NCBI GenBank assembly: GCA_029851415.1
Contig: CM056742.1
Coordinates: 89,642,748-89,706,747, forward strand
Reading direction: 5' to 3'
Length of the DNA: 64,000 nucleotides
Origin: Eretmocerus hayati
Lineage: Eukaryota > Arthropoda > Insecta > Hymenoptera > Aphelinidae
A model generated the notes under the pieces. It ran no database searches and was not told where the DNA came from. It saw only the letters and a list, made by a program, of their open reading frames with translations. A program made the position numbers and the translations under genes. Positions within the stretch are counted from its first letter, which is position 1; every line of letters begins with the position of its first letter. Positions 53,527 through 64,000 of the stretch are shown here, piece by piece.

Positions 53527-56500
53527 AATTATTGTATCTATAGCATGTTGTTTGAAAAAAGGAATTCCATCTCCTGTAATCACTCCTAGTCTCATCTTTT
53601 TTGGCACAATATGAGGTCTCAATGAGGTGTATTCCGATAAAACCTTGGGAATGTTATGACACACATTCCTCGTTTGAGATTTCAGCTGCGTGGAAATTCG
53701 AGGAGTATATAGTACTTTCTACTTTCTACGGGTAATTCGATCTCCAAGAACAAGAAGTTCCTACAGCACAGGTGTAAGAGATGGATATGATCATGGTTTG
53801 GGATATTGTGGGACCCTAAAACGGGATCAAGTATTTATGCGTTTTTTGTGCTGTCGTCATATCATCTATTGACGTGAATTGACGTATAGCATCTCAGAAC
53901 TATCATTTTATCCTTCCGAAAGAGCAATCCCGCATAAAAATGCATGTTTCTCGTAGCAGAGACATCGGAACGCTATGAATTCTTCTCTCATTTCGAAGTA
54001 CATGAAAGAAGCCATCTTCTCATACGATTATTATATAGGGTTTCCTTTTGGATTTTTCGAGTTTTTCGCGTGGGGAAGTTGGAAAGTGCCTCTTTTGGGT
54101 ACTTTTTGCTATCAACTCGAATCTGGTGCGTTTTTTCGAAGAAGTTATGAGAACATATACTGTGTGTTTCGAGAGGATCTATGAGTTGTATTCCTCATTT
54201 CATTTATTTTGACCTCGAGGTTGCCAGGAAATCCAATAAACATAGTTTTCCATCACTTCTGGGCGTTTCAGAGGAATTTTCAATTAATATATGCATGAAA
54301 AACCAGTGCCAAATGAAAGCTTAAGAAAAAATCGACAACTTTGGTTTATTGCGACTTTTTGATTAACCCAACCCCGTTCGAGGATTCCTCGATTTCAGCG
54401 CAAGAAATTCGCACCTCCCATTCCCGAAGTATCTTTCAGGTATCCTCGCATCATTCTCCGTCCTCAAAAATACCCCCGGAAGTTGTATTTTTTGTTCAAG
54501 AACAAGTTCGCAGTGGTCCCGCGTCAGCTTGCGTGTCACCGGTGTCGTGAGTGACTACTTAAATACCCGGGTAATGGTAGGCAAGTGCGTATTTTGGCCA
54601 AGTTATGCGTGGGTGCATACAGCATATGCAATATGCACGCATTACTACACCAGAAACGCGAGGTAAAAACAGCTGATACTGGGCTGCTGTGTATGGGACC
54701 GTGGTCTAGATGACAGCAAGCGCGGAGAGTGCTGCACCAAGTGAGCAGCATCGTCAGCAGGCTATCAACACCCACACTCATTGTAGTTCTCTTCATCGCC
54801 CTGAAGAGGGTGCCCCGGCCGCCGCACTATGACGTGTGTACACGTCATGATGCGGCTTGGTTGATTGAATGCGGAATCAATCATAAGAACGTGTGATTTC
54901 GATCTAGTGCACTGAAAATCGCGACTGATCATCAGAGGATCACTGGTGGATGCAACACGGGGTCTGCAGGCCCTGGTTGTTACCACCAACATTCTCTGTC
55001 CGATCTGTGTCGAGGTGTACCCTAATGGGTATGCTATGGGCCAATAATTGCGATGCTATCATCCAAATACATGTGTACGGCCTCGTTTACCCGGGTGCTT
55101 GTGTAGTTCGGCCAAGAAGTGGAAAAAGTACATGCGTGCACTTGCTCACCCAGGTGAGCGAGGCCTCGGCCCGCGAACACCCATATACGCGTGCGGCCGT
55201 GCGATTTCCGTCCCGAGCGCGCAACATCATAAATATGGCTTATGCGAGGGCACCAAATCCATATCGAACCCGGTTAGCCCACCCGGGGCATAATTTTTCA
55301 AAGTTGTCATCGTCGTCGACCACCGGTCTCCTATGCTTTGGTGACTGTGGCGATCACCGGTGCAGGTGGGGTTGCCGGCCCGCAAGCATGATTGCTGTAG
55401 CGGCAATTCTCTGGATCGGCCGTCCTCGTCGTCACCTCGAGCAGCAGCACCTCACCGAAAAATAGGAGTATCTCCCATGAATACTTAATATTGAGGCTGC
55501 TGCTCGAGGCACGACGAGAGATTCACTCCATTTCACTCTCTAGCGCCCAGTGAATCCTGAGGGAAACTTCCAAAATTCCAGCCATGACAAGCACCACGGC
55601 AATATTTTGGCGATTGTGCATGGTAACGGCTTTCTTCTACGCGAAAACTAAGTGTCTGTGATAAGTTAAGGCCTTGATGAAGCGTACATAGTTTCCGGGA
55701 TCACCCGAAACTCAGTTCGCGCGTCGCTCGACGAAGACGTGAGCTTACGGTCTAAATCGATTCATATGAAAATGCGAATGATTCCTAAATATCCGATATC
55801 TATTGGAATATCCCCTTCAAGCCCCCCTTGCACGTAAAAAGTCTTTCACGTAGAAAGTATTTGGGCGTGTAATTGTGCGTGAAGTGGGTCCTGCAGGATC
55901 CATTGGGCGTTCACTGTAACTTCGTCCTTTTGCAATCGATAACTCAGATATCTCCCAGTCTGCTTTTGTCACGCGATAACAGAGAGCGCTGCATATTTCC
56001 CTTTGGGATCTGAATATTCATCTATCACGTTGTACAGAGTGCAACCTGATCGCATGAGCACTTTGTCAAGTTTGCGGATTGCAAACAAAGATGTATGTTC
56101 AGCATTGCACTCGTGACCTTGTACCTATTTGGAGCTTGGCATTTTTTCTCCAGCTTTCGAGCCTTGCACCGTCACGCTCGTTGCCTGCTGCGGCTTGCAC
56201 CAGTTTTCGCCCATCAGCCAACCGCACCACCTCGCGTCAATTGATTCGATTTTCAACGTAGTTTAATTATTTAGTTGAACTATAGTGTCACCGAAATTAT
56301 TAGGTCACCTGCTCTCTCACTGAACATTATGGCCCTTTGTATACCGGATGAGAGCTAGTGGTCAAATTCACGTGGATGCGAACGGATTCGCATTTGCCGC
56401 GAGGTGATTTTTGGTTATGATGCGTGGTCGGCAGTCTCCGGGGGCGACCAGCGGCGTCTTCCTCAAGGTCTACAGAAGCATGTGCTAAGCTGCAGTTGTG

Positions 56501-57950
56501 CCGGCAGACGGGGATGTCTCCTCGATTGCTCGTACCAGACCATTGGTCTACCAGTACCGGGGCGCAGGACAGGGCAGCCTAAAAAAAAGTCCGGAGCGCA
56601 GGCTAACCTCAAAAAAGGCCACGAGGAAATAGTCGCCGCACCACTCGGAGACGGCGGAAACGACCTGGGAATCTAGGAGGGTTCTTGGGCAACGAGAGAT
56701 ACATCGTGGGGTTACTGGGCTAAGCAAATTTCCATTATTCTCTTCATTCTCACTGCAGTTCCGAGCCTGCGTGAATTTTTATAGTTGATTCAAATTTCGA
56801 GTCTTTTTTTCCTCTCAAAAGTTGAGCTAATTCCGTAAACTTTGGTGCAATTGAAATCTATTTGGTACCCTTTGTACAACATTTACAACATACAGTCAAA
56901 GATTCTGAGTTAGAGAGAGAAATTTTTTGAGTGAGTGTTTTTTGTGAGAATTTTTTGATGTCATATGAGCATACACTGAAATTATCTCTTGGTTTTTGTA
57001 GTGAGTCGTCCGTGTGTGTGACCCACGTTGGTGTGCGTGCTGCTCGGCGTTAGAGCTCGACATCTGGCAACACAGCTAGCCAGAGTCATCCGCAGCTGTT
57101 CATCAGCAGTGCGCAGCGGAGCAACGGCATTCAGCGAAGCAACGGCATTTTGACATCGCCTCAGCTACCGCATCGTGCCACCGTCTACAGACATTTTGCC
57201 GCTTTGCGACGCAGCGTTCCAGCACACCACGTATGCGTCGTGCACACGGCCACGACTTTGATCTACGAGCTTTGAACTCGCAGTTGAGTGACTTTCTTTT
57301 TGATACTATGTACATGAATCCTTCTGTTAGGATAGGATGTTGAGGTTGGGTTTTGAGTGTTAGCGGTTACCCAAACGAGTTTTTGACTTTCTAAATCTCA
57401 AATTATTGTGCTCATGATCTCGAGTTTACTTTTGGGATTATCATCTGTACGGATGTAAATAGTGGGGAGAAATTTGTGGATTAGTGCTCCCATTGAACCC
57501 TCACACAGATTTTCGGGTTTGTTTTGATTCTCGGTTCTTGTATTTTGGTTCAGTTTCCGGTTGATGAATCTTGGACTGTTGTACGTCGGTTCGTATTTTG
57601 AGCAAAATGAACTCTCTACCAACTCCAGTTGGATTTCCAACCAAAAATTGCTAATGCATATAGCAATTACAAGAAATTAGGTCAGGCAAAAATGACGAAA
57701 GCCACTGCTCTGGCCAGGTTTAATGATTAGGGAATAAATTTCGAAGGGATTAATTCTCCTCCAATCTAATATTCGACATCTTGCCTCACAATAACATCTT
57801 CACCACCGTTCTGCTGTTTCACGGGGGAGAAACCGTATGTCACAGTTTGTCAAAAATGAGATAAAGATATCACCGTTTACATCTGATCGCCCTCTATCTG
57901 ACAGAGCACGTAGGATGTTTCAGATATAAGTTTTTTATGAGAAACTAGAG
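53527..57950. other. No gene recognised
   Basis: 54.5-55.5 kb and 56.4-57.3 kb are richer in GC and contain longer frames (up to 171 codons at 54950-55465), but their translations are low-complexity with no domain, and overlapping frames on both strands are equally long. A short dyad TGACGTGT-GT-ACACGTCA lies at about 54829. Around 56404-56676 a GC-rich, purine-ended block could be a retroelement leader, but I could not identify it. Confidence 0.4.
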
Positions 57951-58421
57951 AGCGTTTTGGGGTTCCATCTGGAGCTGTGGTTGGAAGAAACCTATTTTGG
58001 TTTATATCTCGGTTTCACTTTCCGTGATATACGGTTTCTCTTCTGTAGGACAGCAGCGTTGATCTTCTGGATATTCAGAGGCTTGACAACAATTATCGAA
58101 TCGGGGATGGAACAACAGCCCCTTCTTAACACACAAAACAGACGATATTTGATTCCACTTCACTTTATCAAGGAGACTGGTTGTTCCCATCCCGTTCAGG
58201 ATCAAGAATACTCCTGTTCCATTCCTGATCACATAGGTCATAATACCAAAAACGGGATCTTCGAAATTTTCCAATGTTTGTATGCCTACAAAATTGCGAA
58301 GATTAATTCTCGCGCCTCACTCGTGAGGTTTCTTGCTCCCGGGAAATTATTTCGACCCTTGCTTGCAATTTTGTCCGGAAGCAAATCACTTGGAAGCAAG
58401 CCACAACTTCACAAACTTGGT

Positions 58422-58455
58422 GAATGAATGATGAGGGAATCCTCATCATTCATTC
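58422..58455. repeat. Perfect 15-bp hairpin
   Basis: GAATGAATGATGAGG, a 4-base loop GAAT, then CCTCATCATTCATTC. It lies in sequence downstream of the minus-strand transposon-associated frame. Function unknown. Confidence 0.7.
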
Positions 58456-58686
58456 TGATGGGTATAGTAACATATCCAAGTCAACGAACTCGTCCAAGTG
58501 GGAAAAACCTTCACCTGGAAGGAATCTGGGAGACATATTCGACTGCATTTCGATAGCAAGTGTAAGTATCAACTCACAAAATTACTCACTGAGCATTCTT
58601 CATTGAATTTTTATGGAAAGCTCCAAATTTCCAACCTGAGAGGTAACTTGGCAGACCAAGCAATCTGATGATTTTGGGAAAATGAG

Positions 58687-59235
58687 TTAGAACATGCATT
58701 TTCGGTTGGGAGTCTCATTGAATAGACTTTTGTAACAATCATCGTGAATTTCCATCTGGAGTTTCAGAAGAGAAATTAAGTCCTTGGGCAGGGAACTGCA
58801 AGTAAACACATCCACGATTTTTGATAGAATCAAATAGAGCTGCCACACAGGGCTATAACCCGGAATCCGATCACCCACGATTACACCAAAGTACGATATT
58901 AAAAATGACATTGGTGCCGCAGTGGTGATTAACAGACGACTATCCTGATCACTTTCCTTGATCTTGACCAATATTGTCACCTTTGAATAGTCGAAAAACT
59001 CAGGTCGATGGTCCAGTGTTTCCGAAGGAAAATATCCCTTCGCTATGCAGTACTTGATAACTTCAGTCATGTTATATCGAGCTACTCCTAAATATATGTC
59101 ACGCATGCGGTCGCAAACTTCATTCGTTTTAAAATGGGAGAACGGAATCTTATTTGGGAAATATTCTCTCTTGATGCCGCAGGCCATTTTACTCGAATTT
59201 TCATTATAATTCGTTCGGTCACACAACAAGCTCAA
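58687..59235 (-). pseudogene. Transposon-associated protein, C-terminal part (copy L)
   Basis: 182 codons. MRDIYLGVARYNMTEVIKY, then KGYFPSETLDHRPEFFDYS, then SFLISYFGVIVGDRIPG, then PVWQLYLILSKIVDVF and LKLQMEIHDDCYKSLF follow, block by block, a protein family found in many copies in insect and fish genomes (pattern: HDxxEGV.RY.. / KYF.LE.L.. / RYFGLLIGD / PxWxLYLxLxxIxDIV / EHHxLYxxLF). I regard it as transposon-encoded. Its function is not established to my knowledge. The usual continuation KPKHHFLxHYPRI appears only in another frame (LTHFPKIIRLLG just beyond 58687), so the frame is broken there. The right-hand copy carries the same break. Confidence 0.6.
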
Positions 59236-59246
59236 GAGCTCCTTTC

Positions 59247-60769
59247 AGAAAAAAAATGATGTGCGTGGCGACCAGGTACGTAGGAAGGTGAAACCACTCG
59301 ACCGCGGGTTGAGGTCTCTCACATTTTCAAATGAATTGTGTCTAGTAACTATGTGATAGGATGTTCCACATTCTCAAGTGAAGGGGTTGCCTCCGCTGGC
59401 TGATAGTCTCGTTGAGTGATTGATCTTGCTATAATTCTATTGCATGAAGATGACTGTAGATTATCAAATAGTTCTTAGATTGAAACGTTGAATGTATTGT
59501 CCAAGTTTGAAATGTTCTGAATTTTATTTGTAGAATATTGGCAAATTTCTCACCTGTCGAATACAGTTTACATAAGTACGCAGCCAAAATTGGCAAATTG
59601 ATCACCCTAATCCCTCATCCAAATCAAGAAACTGGTTCAAGTGAATTGAGAAATCGAGTCTCAATTTCTTCTCTTGGATCTAAGTAAGAGTTACTAGTAC
59701 GCAACTTTTGGCTATGTACTTATGTAGACTATTCTGAACATTCAGATGGCATTCATCTTAATGCCACTTTTGAAAAGACCAATATTAGGAATTCCAACAT
59801 TCAACTCATACACAAGTACGCAGTCAAAAGTGGCAAACTAATTACCGTAACCTCTCATCCAAACCAAAAAACTGCTCAAGGCAATTAAGTAGCCGGGTCC
59901 TCAGTTTTCTCCTTTTGGATGAGAGGCAATGGTTATTAGTTTGCAGCTTGTGGCTGCGCGCTCATGTAGACTATTTTCAACATCTAGAATACATTCATTT
60001 TGAGTACAATTTTGATAAGACTATGCTGAATTCCAACATTCAACTTATCACATATGAGTATGCAAACATCAGTGGCAAACTAACTACCGTACCCCCTCAT
60101 CCAAACCCAACAACAGGTTCAAGACAATTGAGTAGCCACAGGTCTCAGTTTTCTCCTTTTGGATGTGAGCTTACGGTTACTAGTTTGCAACTTTTGTTGG
60201 CTACGCACTTATGTAGACTATTTGCAATATTTAGAGTGACACTGTTGATGAGAATATGAGGAATTCCAACATTCAACTCATGAAAATGGACAATTCAGTT
60301 CAGAATTGATGTTAACTGATGTGCACACTCATGAGTGATCTGACACTTTTGGTTAAGATTTGACCCAATCTGTTTTCAGTTCACTCATGAACACATTTCT
60401 CTCACACATAGTTGTTAATGGTTGTTAATGTATCAAGAGTAAGGCTGATCATTCAAACACTAATGATCACTCCATTTCATGCATTGACAATAAACTATAG
60501 CTACAGGCAGCACAATCACAACGCTACATCAGGCCTAATAGCCTGCTAATAGCCTGAACACTACCTGACACTACCACAGCTCACGCTGTTATACCCAGCT
60601 AAATGCCGAGAAAAGCACTGACAAGCAATCCACGGCGATCACACGGTAAACACGGCGTTTACGCGTTTAATGAGTTACGCGACGTAGGAATCACACAAAT
60701 TCCGGAGTTCGCATCGAGCAAAATTTCTCCTCGGGTCGAGAGCGCCAGGCACCGTTGAAGAAGGTTTCA
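59247..60769. mobile_element. 1523-bp insertion with 5-bp direct repeats
   Basis: It interrupts copy L and is bounded by CTTTC at 59242-59246 and 60770-60774. The right copy at this point is uninterrupted and has the site once. It contains a segment (about 59250-59400) and a tandem array (59520-60290), both of which recur inverted in the spacer at 61860-62460. The 5-bp duplication would fit an LTR-type or other 5-bp-duplicating element, but no typical termini are obvious. Confidence 0.6.
59520..60290. repeat. Tandem repeat, ~242-bp unit, 3 copies
   Basis: The landmark TACGCAGYCAAAA-TGGCAAA (varying) occurs at about 59574, 59815 and 60057. Each unit also contains an inverted pair: CTCATCCAAA..CAAAAAACTG against CAGTTTTCTCCTTTTGGATG. 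Copies differ at many positions. A partial inverted relative lies at 61860-62150. Confidence 0.8.
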
Positions 60770-61800
60770 CTTTCAAAATGAACCATCGATTCTTAGGAGC
60801 GCGGTATATGCGACAAAAGTGGTTGGCTGAATCCATATGAGCAAATCCACGAAATGTGGTGATTAGTGCGTTACTCCCTTTGTGCACCGATTTTTAGCAC
60901 CGATGGCTATATATCAACTCCGCGCCAGAGCAGACAAGTTTTTTGAGATCCTAGAAACAAGTTGTAACGAGTTCAAGACTCACAACTAAGATACACCGGA
61001 CTGGCGGGCCATCAAATTTGAAAAATCACGAAATTTTGTGCGTGACTTGGCTGTTTCCCCTCAGTGTTAAGGTGAGCATTTGGATGCAATCTAGGGTATC
61101 GGTATGATCCTTGCGGGAAGATGACTCTCCAGCTCGAGGCTACAACCACCTTGAAGCTCAAGAGTGTGCTTCCGACAGGTCAAAAACTATCTCCTGTTGA
61201 TAAAGCGTGACTACTTTTTGAAAAGAAGGAACATTGACGATATTTCCCATCCTACGCCGACGCAGTCTGACCAATCTCATTTTTGCACACGGCATCTGAT
61301 TCTCCATCAAAAAACGAAGAAATTTAGACGAGTCTTGTCTATGTGCGTCGAAATGTGTCGGATTGGCAAGCAAATCACGCTCTTAGGAAAAAACGTGATC
61401 GTTTCACGAAATCATATTTTTTGAGGCGCACACGAATAAGACGAAGCAAACCGATCCGGTTTCGCTTGTGATCTCTCAGATTGATTGTGCTCAATACCAA
61501 GTGAGTGACTTCGTGGGCCAATATTCCGTTGTTCACTCGGACGAGCTACTCTTTTCGGTTTTCAAGGGATTTTCGGGAATTACTTTGTTGGCAAACTCTT
61601 CAATGATGTTTATATCATCACTGCAATGACCTCCTCGAGTTTTCTTGTGATGAGACGAAGACTTTCCAGCGCCGTCGGTGGTCAAATGAATGATATAAGA
61701 GTGTATCTGTGTAAGTGGATGTAGCATTGCTCTTATGGGCATTTTCTGTTTTTTCTGTCCCATCTGACGCCGTTTCATGAAAATCGATCAAACGAGTAGA

Positions 61801-62514
61801 TTGGTATCCCGAATGTCTCGAACAAGTTTCTCATGAAGATCAATAGATCCTAACTGTTGAGATCAATTTCCATGAGTATTTGGGCATGAGTGGCAAACCA
61901 TCTCACATCCAGAAGAGGAAAACTGAGACCCGGTAAACGAATTGTCTCAAACAAGTTACTTGATTTGGATGAGAACTCTCAGTAATTTGATTGCCACTTG
62001 TGGATGCGTAGTCATATACAATGAGTTACATATCCAGGAGAAAGAAACTGAGAACCGGCATCTCAAATGTCTCAAACAAGTTTTTTGGTTTGGATGAGAG
62101 GTTATGGCCATTAGTTGACCACTTTGGTCTTCATATTCATGTGAATTGTATTCAAATTTTTTATGTGAATTTGTATGAGCGAATGAATTGGGCAGAATAA
62201 AGAAGTTTGGTCACAAACTTGTTTGCAAATGCAATTAAAATTCTGCATTTGAAATTTCATCATATTACTCAATGTTCATATCTACCACTGAACCAGACTA
62301 TCCGACGGAGGCATCACCTCCACTTATGAGAATGTGGAACATTCTATCACATAATTACTCGACACATTTTATTCGAAATAGTGAGAGATCTCGACCTGCT
62401 TTCAAATGGTTTCACCTCTCTGCGCAAGTGGTCGCCACGCAAATCACTTTTTTTTGATCGCACATCACTCGGGTTCCGCAAACTCTTGAGTTATCAGTAT
62501 CTAGAACTCAAATC
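61801..62514. repeat. Spacer between the two inverted copies, with an inverted piece of the 59247-60769 insertion
   Basis: 61860-62150 resembles the 242-bp units in reverse orientation, and 62305-62460 is the reverse complement of about 59250-59400. The insertion type found in copy L is therefore also represented here. No coding sequence was seen. Confidence 0.6.
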
Positions 62515-64000
62515 CACTCGTGTGATCGATTTCCATGAAACGGCCTCAAATGGGACAGAGGAAACAGGAAATGCCCATAAGAGCAATGCTACATCCATAC
62601 ACTCAGATACACTCTTATACCATTCATTTGACCACCGAAGGCGCTGGAAAGTCTTCGACCCATCACAAGAAAACTCGAGGAGATCATTGAAGTGATTATT
62701 GAAGAGTTTGACAACAGTGTAATTCCCAAAAATCCCTTGAAAACCGAAAAGAGTAGCTCGTCCGAATAAACAACGGAATATTGGCCCACGCAGTCACTTA
62801 CTTGGTATTGAGTACAATCAAAGTGAGAGATCACAAGCGAAACCGGATCGGTTTGCTTCGTCTTATTCGTGTGCGACTCAAAAAACATGATTTCGTGAAG
62901 CGATCACGTTTTTTTCCTGAGAGCGTGATTTGCTTGCCAATCCGACACATTTCGACGCACATAGACAAGACTCGTCTAAATTTCTTCGTTTTTTGATGGA
63001 GAATCAGATGCCGTTCGCAAAAATGAGATTGGAAGCACACTCTTGAGCTTCAAGGTGGTTGTAGCTTGAAGCTGGAGAGTCATTTTCCCGCAAGGATTAT
63101 ACCGATACCCTAGATTGCATCCAAATGCTCACCTCAACACTGAGGAAAGAAAGCCAAGTCACGCACAAAATTTCGTGATTTTTCAAATTTGATGGCCCAA
63201 GATTCCAGTGTATCTTAGTTGTGAGTCTTGAACTCGTTACAACTTATTTTAGGATCTCAAGAAACTTTTCTGCTCTGGCGCGGAGGTGATATATAGCCAT
63301 CGGTGCGAAAAATCGGTGCACAAAGGGGGTAACGCACGAATCAACACATTTCATGGATTTGCTCATATGGATTCAGCCAACTACTTTTGTCGCATATACC
63401 GCGCTCCCAAGAATTGATGGATTGTTTTGTGAAAGGAGCTTTGAGCTAGTTGTGTGACCGAACGAATTACGATGAAGATTCGAGTAAAATGGACTCCAGC
63501 ATCACGAGAGAATATTCCCCAAATAAGATTCCGTTCTCTCATTTTGGAACGAACGAAGTTTGCGACCGCATGCTTGATATATATTCAGGAGTGGCTTAAT
63601 ATAACATGACTGAAGTTGTCAAGTATTGCATAGCCAAGGGATATTTTCCTTCGGAAACACTGTACCATCGACCTGAGTTTTTCGACTATTCAAAGGTGAC
63701 AGTAATGGTCAAAATCAAGCAAAGTGATCTGGATAGTCGTCTGTTGATCACCACTGCGGCACCAATGTCATTTTTAATATCGTACTTTGGTGTAATCGTG
63801 GGTGATCGGATTCCGGGAGATAACCCTGTGTGGCAGCTCTATTTGATTCTATCAAAAATTGTGGATGTGTTTACTTGCAGTCCCCTGCCCGAGGACTTAA
63901 TTTCTCTTCTGAAACTCCAGATGGAAATTCACGATGATTGTTACAAAAGTCTATTCTCGAGTCTTCCAAACCAAAAATGCATGTTCTAACTCATTTCCCC
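62515..64000 (+). mobile_element. Inverted copy R of the transposon-like unit (continuous, runs to window end)
   Basis: Reverse complement of copy L without the insertion. Short frames in its first part (for example 62515-63000) are mostly disrupted. The best-preserved coding block is 63606-63989. The window ends inside the element. Confidence 0.75.
63606..63989 (+). pseudogene. Transposon-associated protein, C-terminal part (copy R)
   Basis: 127 codons, starting MTEVVKYCIAKGYFPSETL and nearly identical to copy L (SFLISYFGVIVGDRIPG, PVWQLYLILSKIVDVF). Upstream the frame is closed by TAA at 63598-63600, where copy L has an Arg codon, so the copy is truncated or decayed. It stops at the same shifted place as copy L. 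Confidence 0.6.

Larger units (their letters stand above)
58677..61800 (-). mobile_element. Inverted copy L of a transposon-like unit, split by a 1.5-kb insertion
   Basis: The segments 58677-59246 and 60770-61800 are, in that order, the reverse complement of 63432-64000 and 62515-63428. The right copy is continuous, whereas here 1523 bp (59247-60769) intervene, flanked by CTTTC on both sides. The unit carries the conserved frame at 58687-59235. The two copies face head to head, with about 715 bp between them. Confidence 0.75.

Noticed and set aside
54829..54846. TGACGTGT/ACACGTCA dyad as a CRE-type site
   Set aside because: A single short palindrome with no adjacent gene. Chance occurrence cannot be excluded.
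54950..55465. 171-codon plus-strand frame in a GC-rich block
   Set aside because: No domain, no codon or splice evidence, and overlapping frames of similar quality. GC-rich DNA gives long chance frames.

Overview
The window looks like repeat-rich nuclear DNA of an arthropod, most likely an insect. The evidence is spliced genes with GT..AG introns, a Jockey/I-like LINE, Ty3/gypsy-type LTR elements, hAT-like TIR elements, a DDE/SWIM transposase relic of a kind common in insect genomes, and long satellites. Nothing looks bacterial: there are no operons, ribosome binding sites or CRISPR. I cannot name the species.

Layout. 1-2.3 kb: no gene seen. 2.3-10.9 kb: one satellite domain made of three array types (249, 164 and 145 bp), all apparently grown from a single monomer of about 54 bp. 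10.96-16.55 kb: an apparently full-length LINE with target-site duplications. It has an L1-type ORF1, an endonuclease-reverse transcriptase ORF2 and an unexpected third ORF. 18.45-19.02 kb: a foldback element. 20.0-24.5 kb: a spliced gene for a JmjC-domain protein with Cys/His fingers, broken by an A-run frameshift and by a 2.28-kb TIR element inserted in its coding exon. A second copy of that element lies at 26.9-29.3 kb. 29.6-30.0 kb: two well-formed terminal exons of an unrecognised gene.

33.0-45.2 kb: a small gene neighbourhood. Two related unknown ORFs lie on the minus strand. A short PPP1R15/GADD34-like gene also lies on the minus strand, and a spliced SINA/SIAH-like gene is divergent from it. 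A 7.8-kb LTR element lacking pol splits this group. It carries a gag with an amber stop, an extra Cys-rich ORF, and arrays of a GTGAC(N5)GTCAC dyad in both the LTRs and the interior.

46-51 kb: an unclassified ORF, remains of two gypsy elements (one with a decayed RT-RNase H and a probable 3' LTR), and another unknown ORF. 52.4-53.5 kb: a decayed DDE transposase with a SWIM finger. 54-58 kb: no convincing gene. 58.7-64 kb: two head-to-head copies of a transposon-associated coding sequence, the left one split by a 1.5-kb insertion with 5-bp direct repeats.

The non-transposon genes are all regulatory in type: JmjC oxygenase/chromatin, PP1 targeting, and RING-SINA. Several are degenerate or truncated, which fits a fast-evolving, repeat-embedded accessory region better than a conserved housekeeping block. 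That reading is inference.
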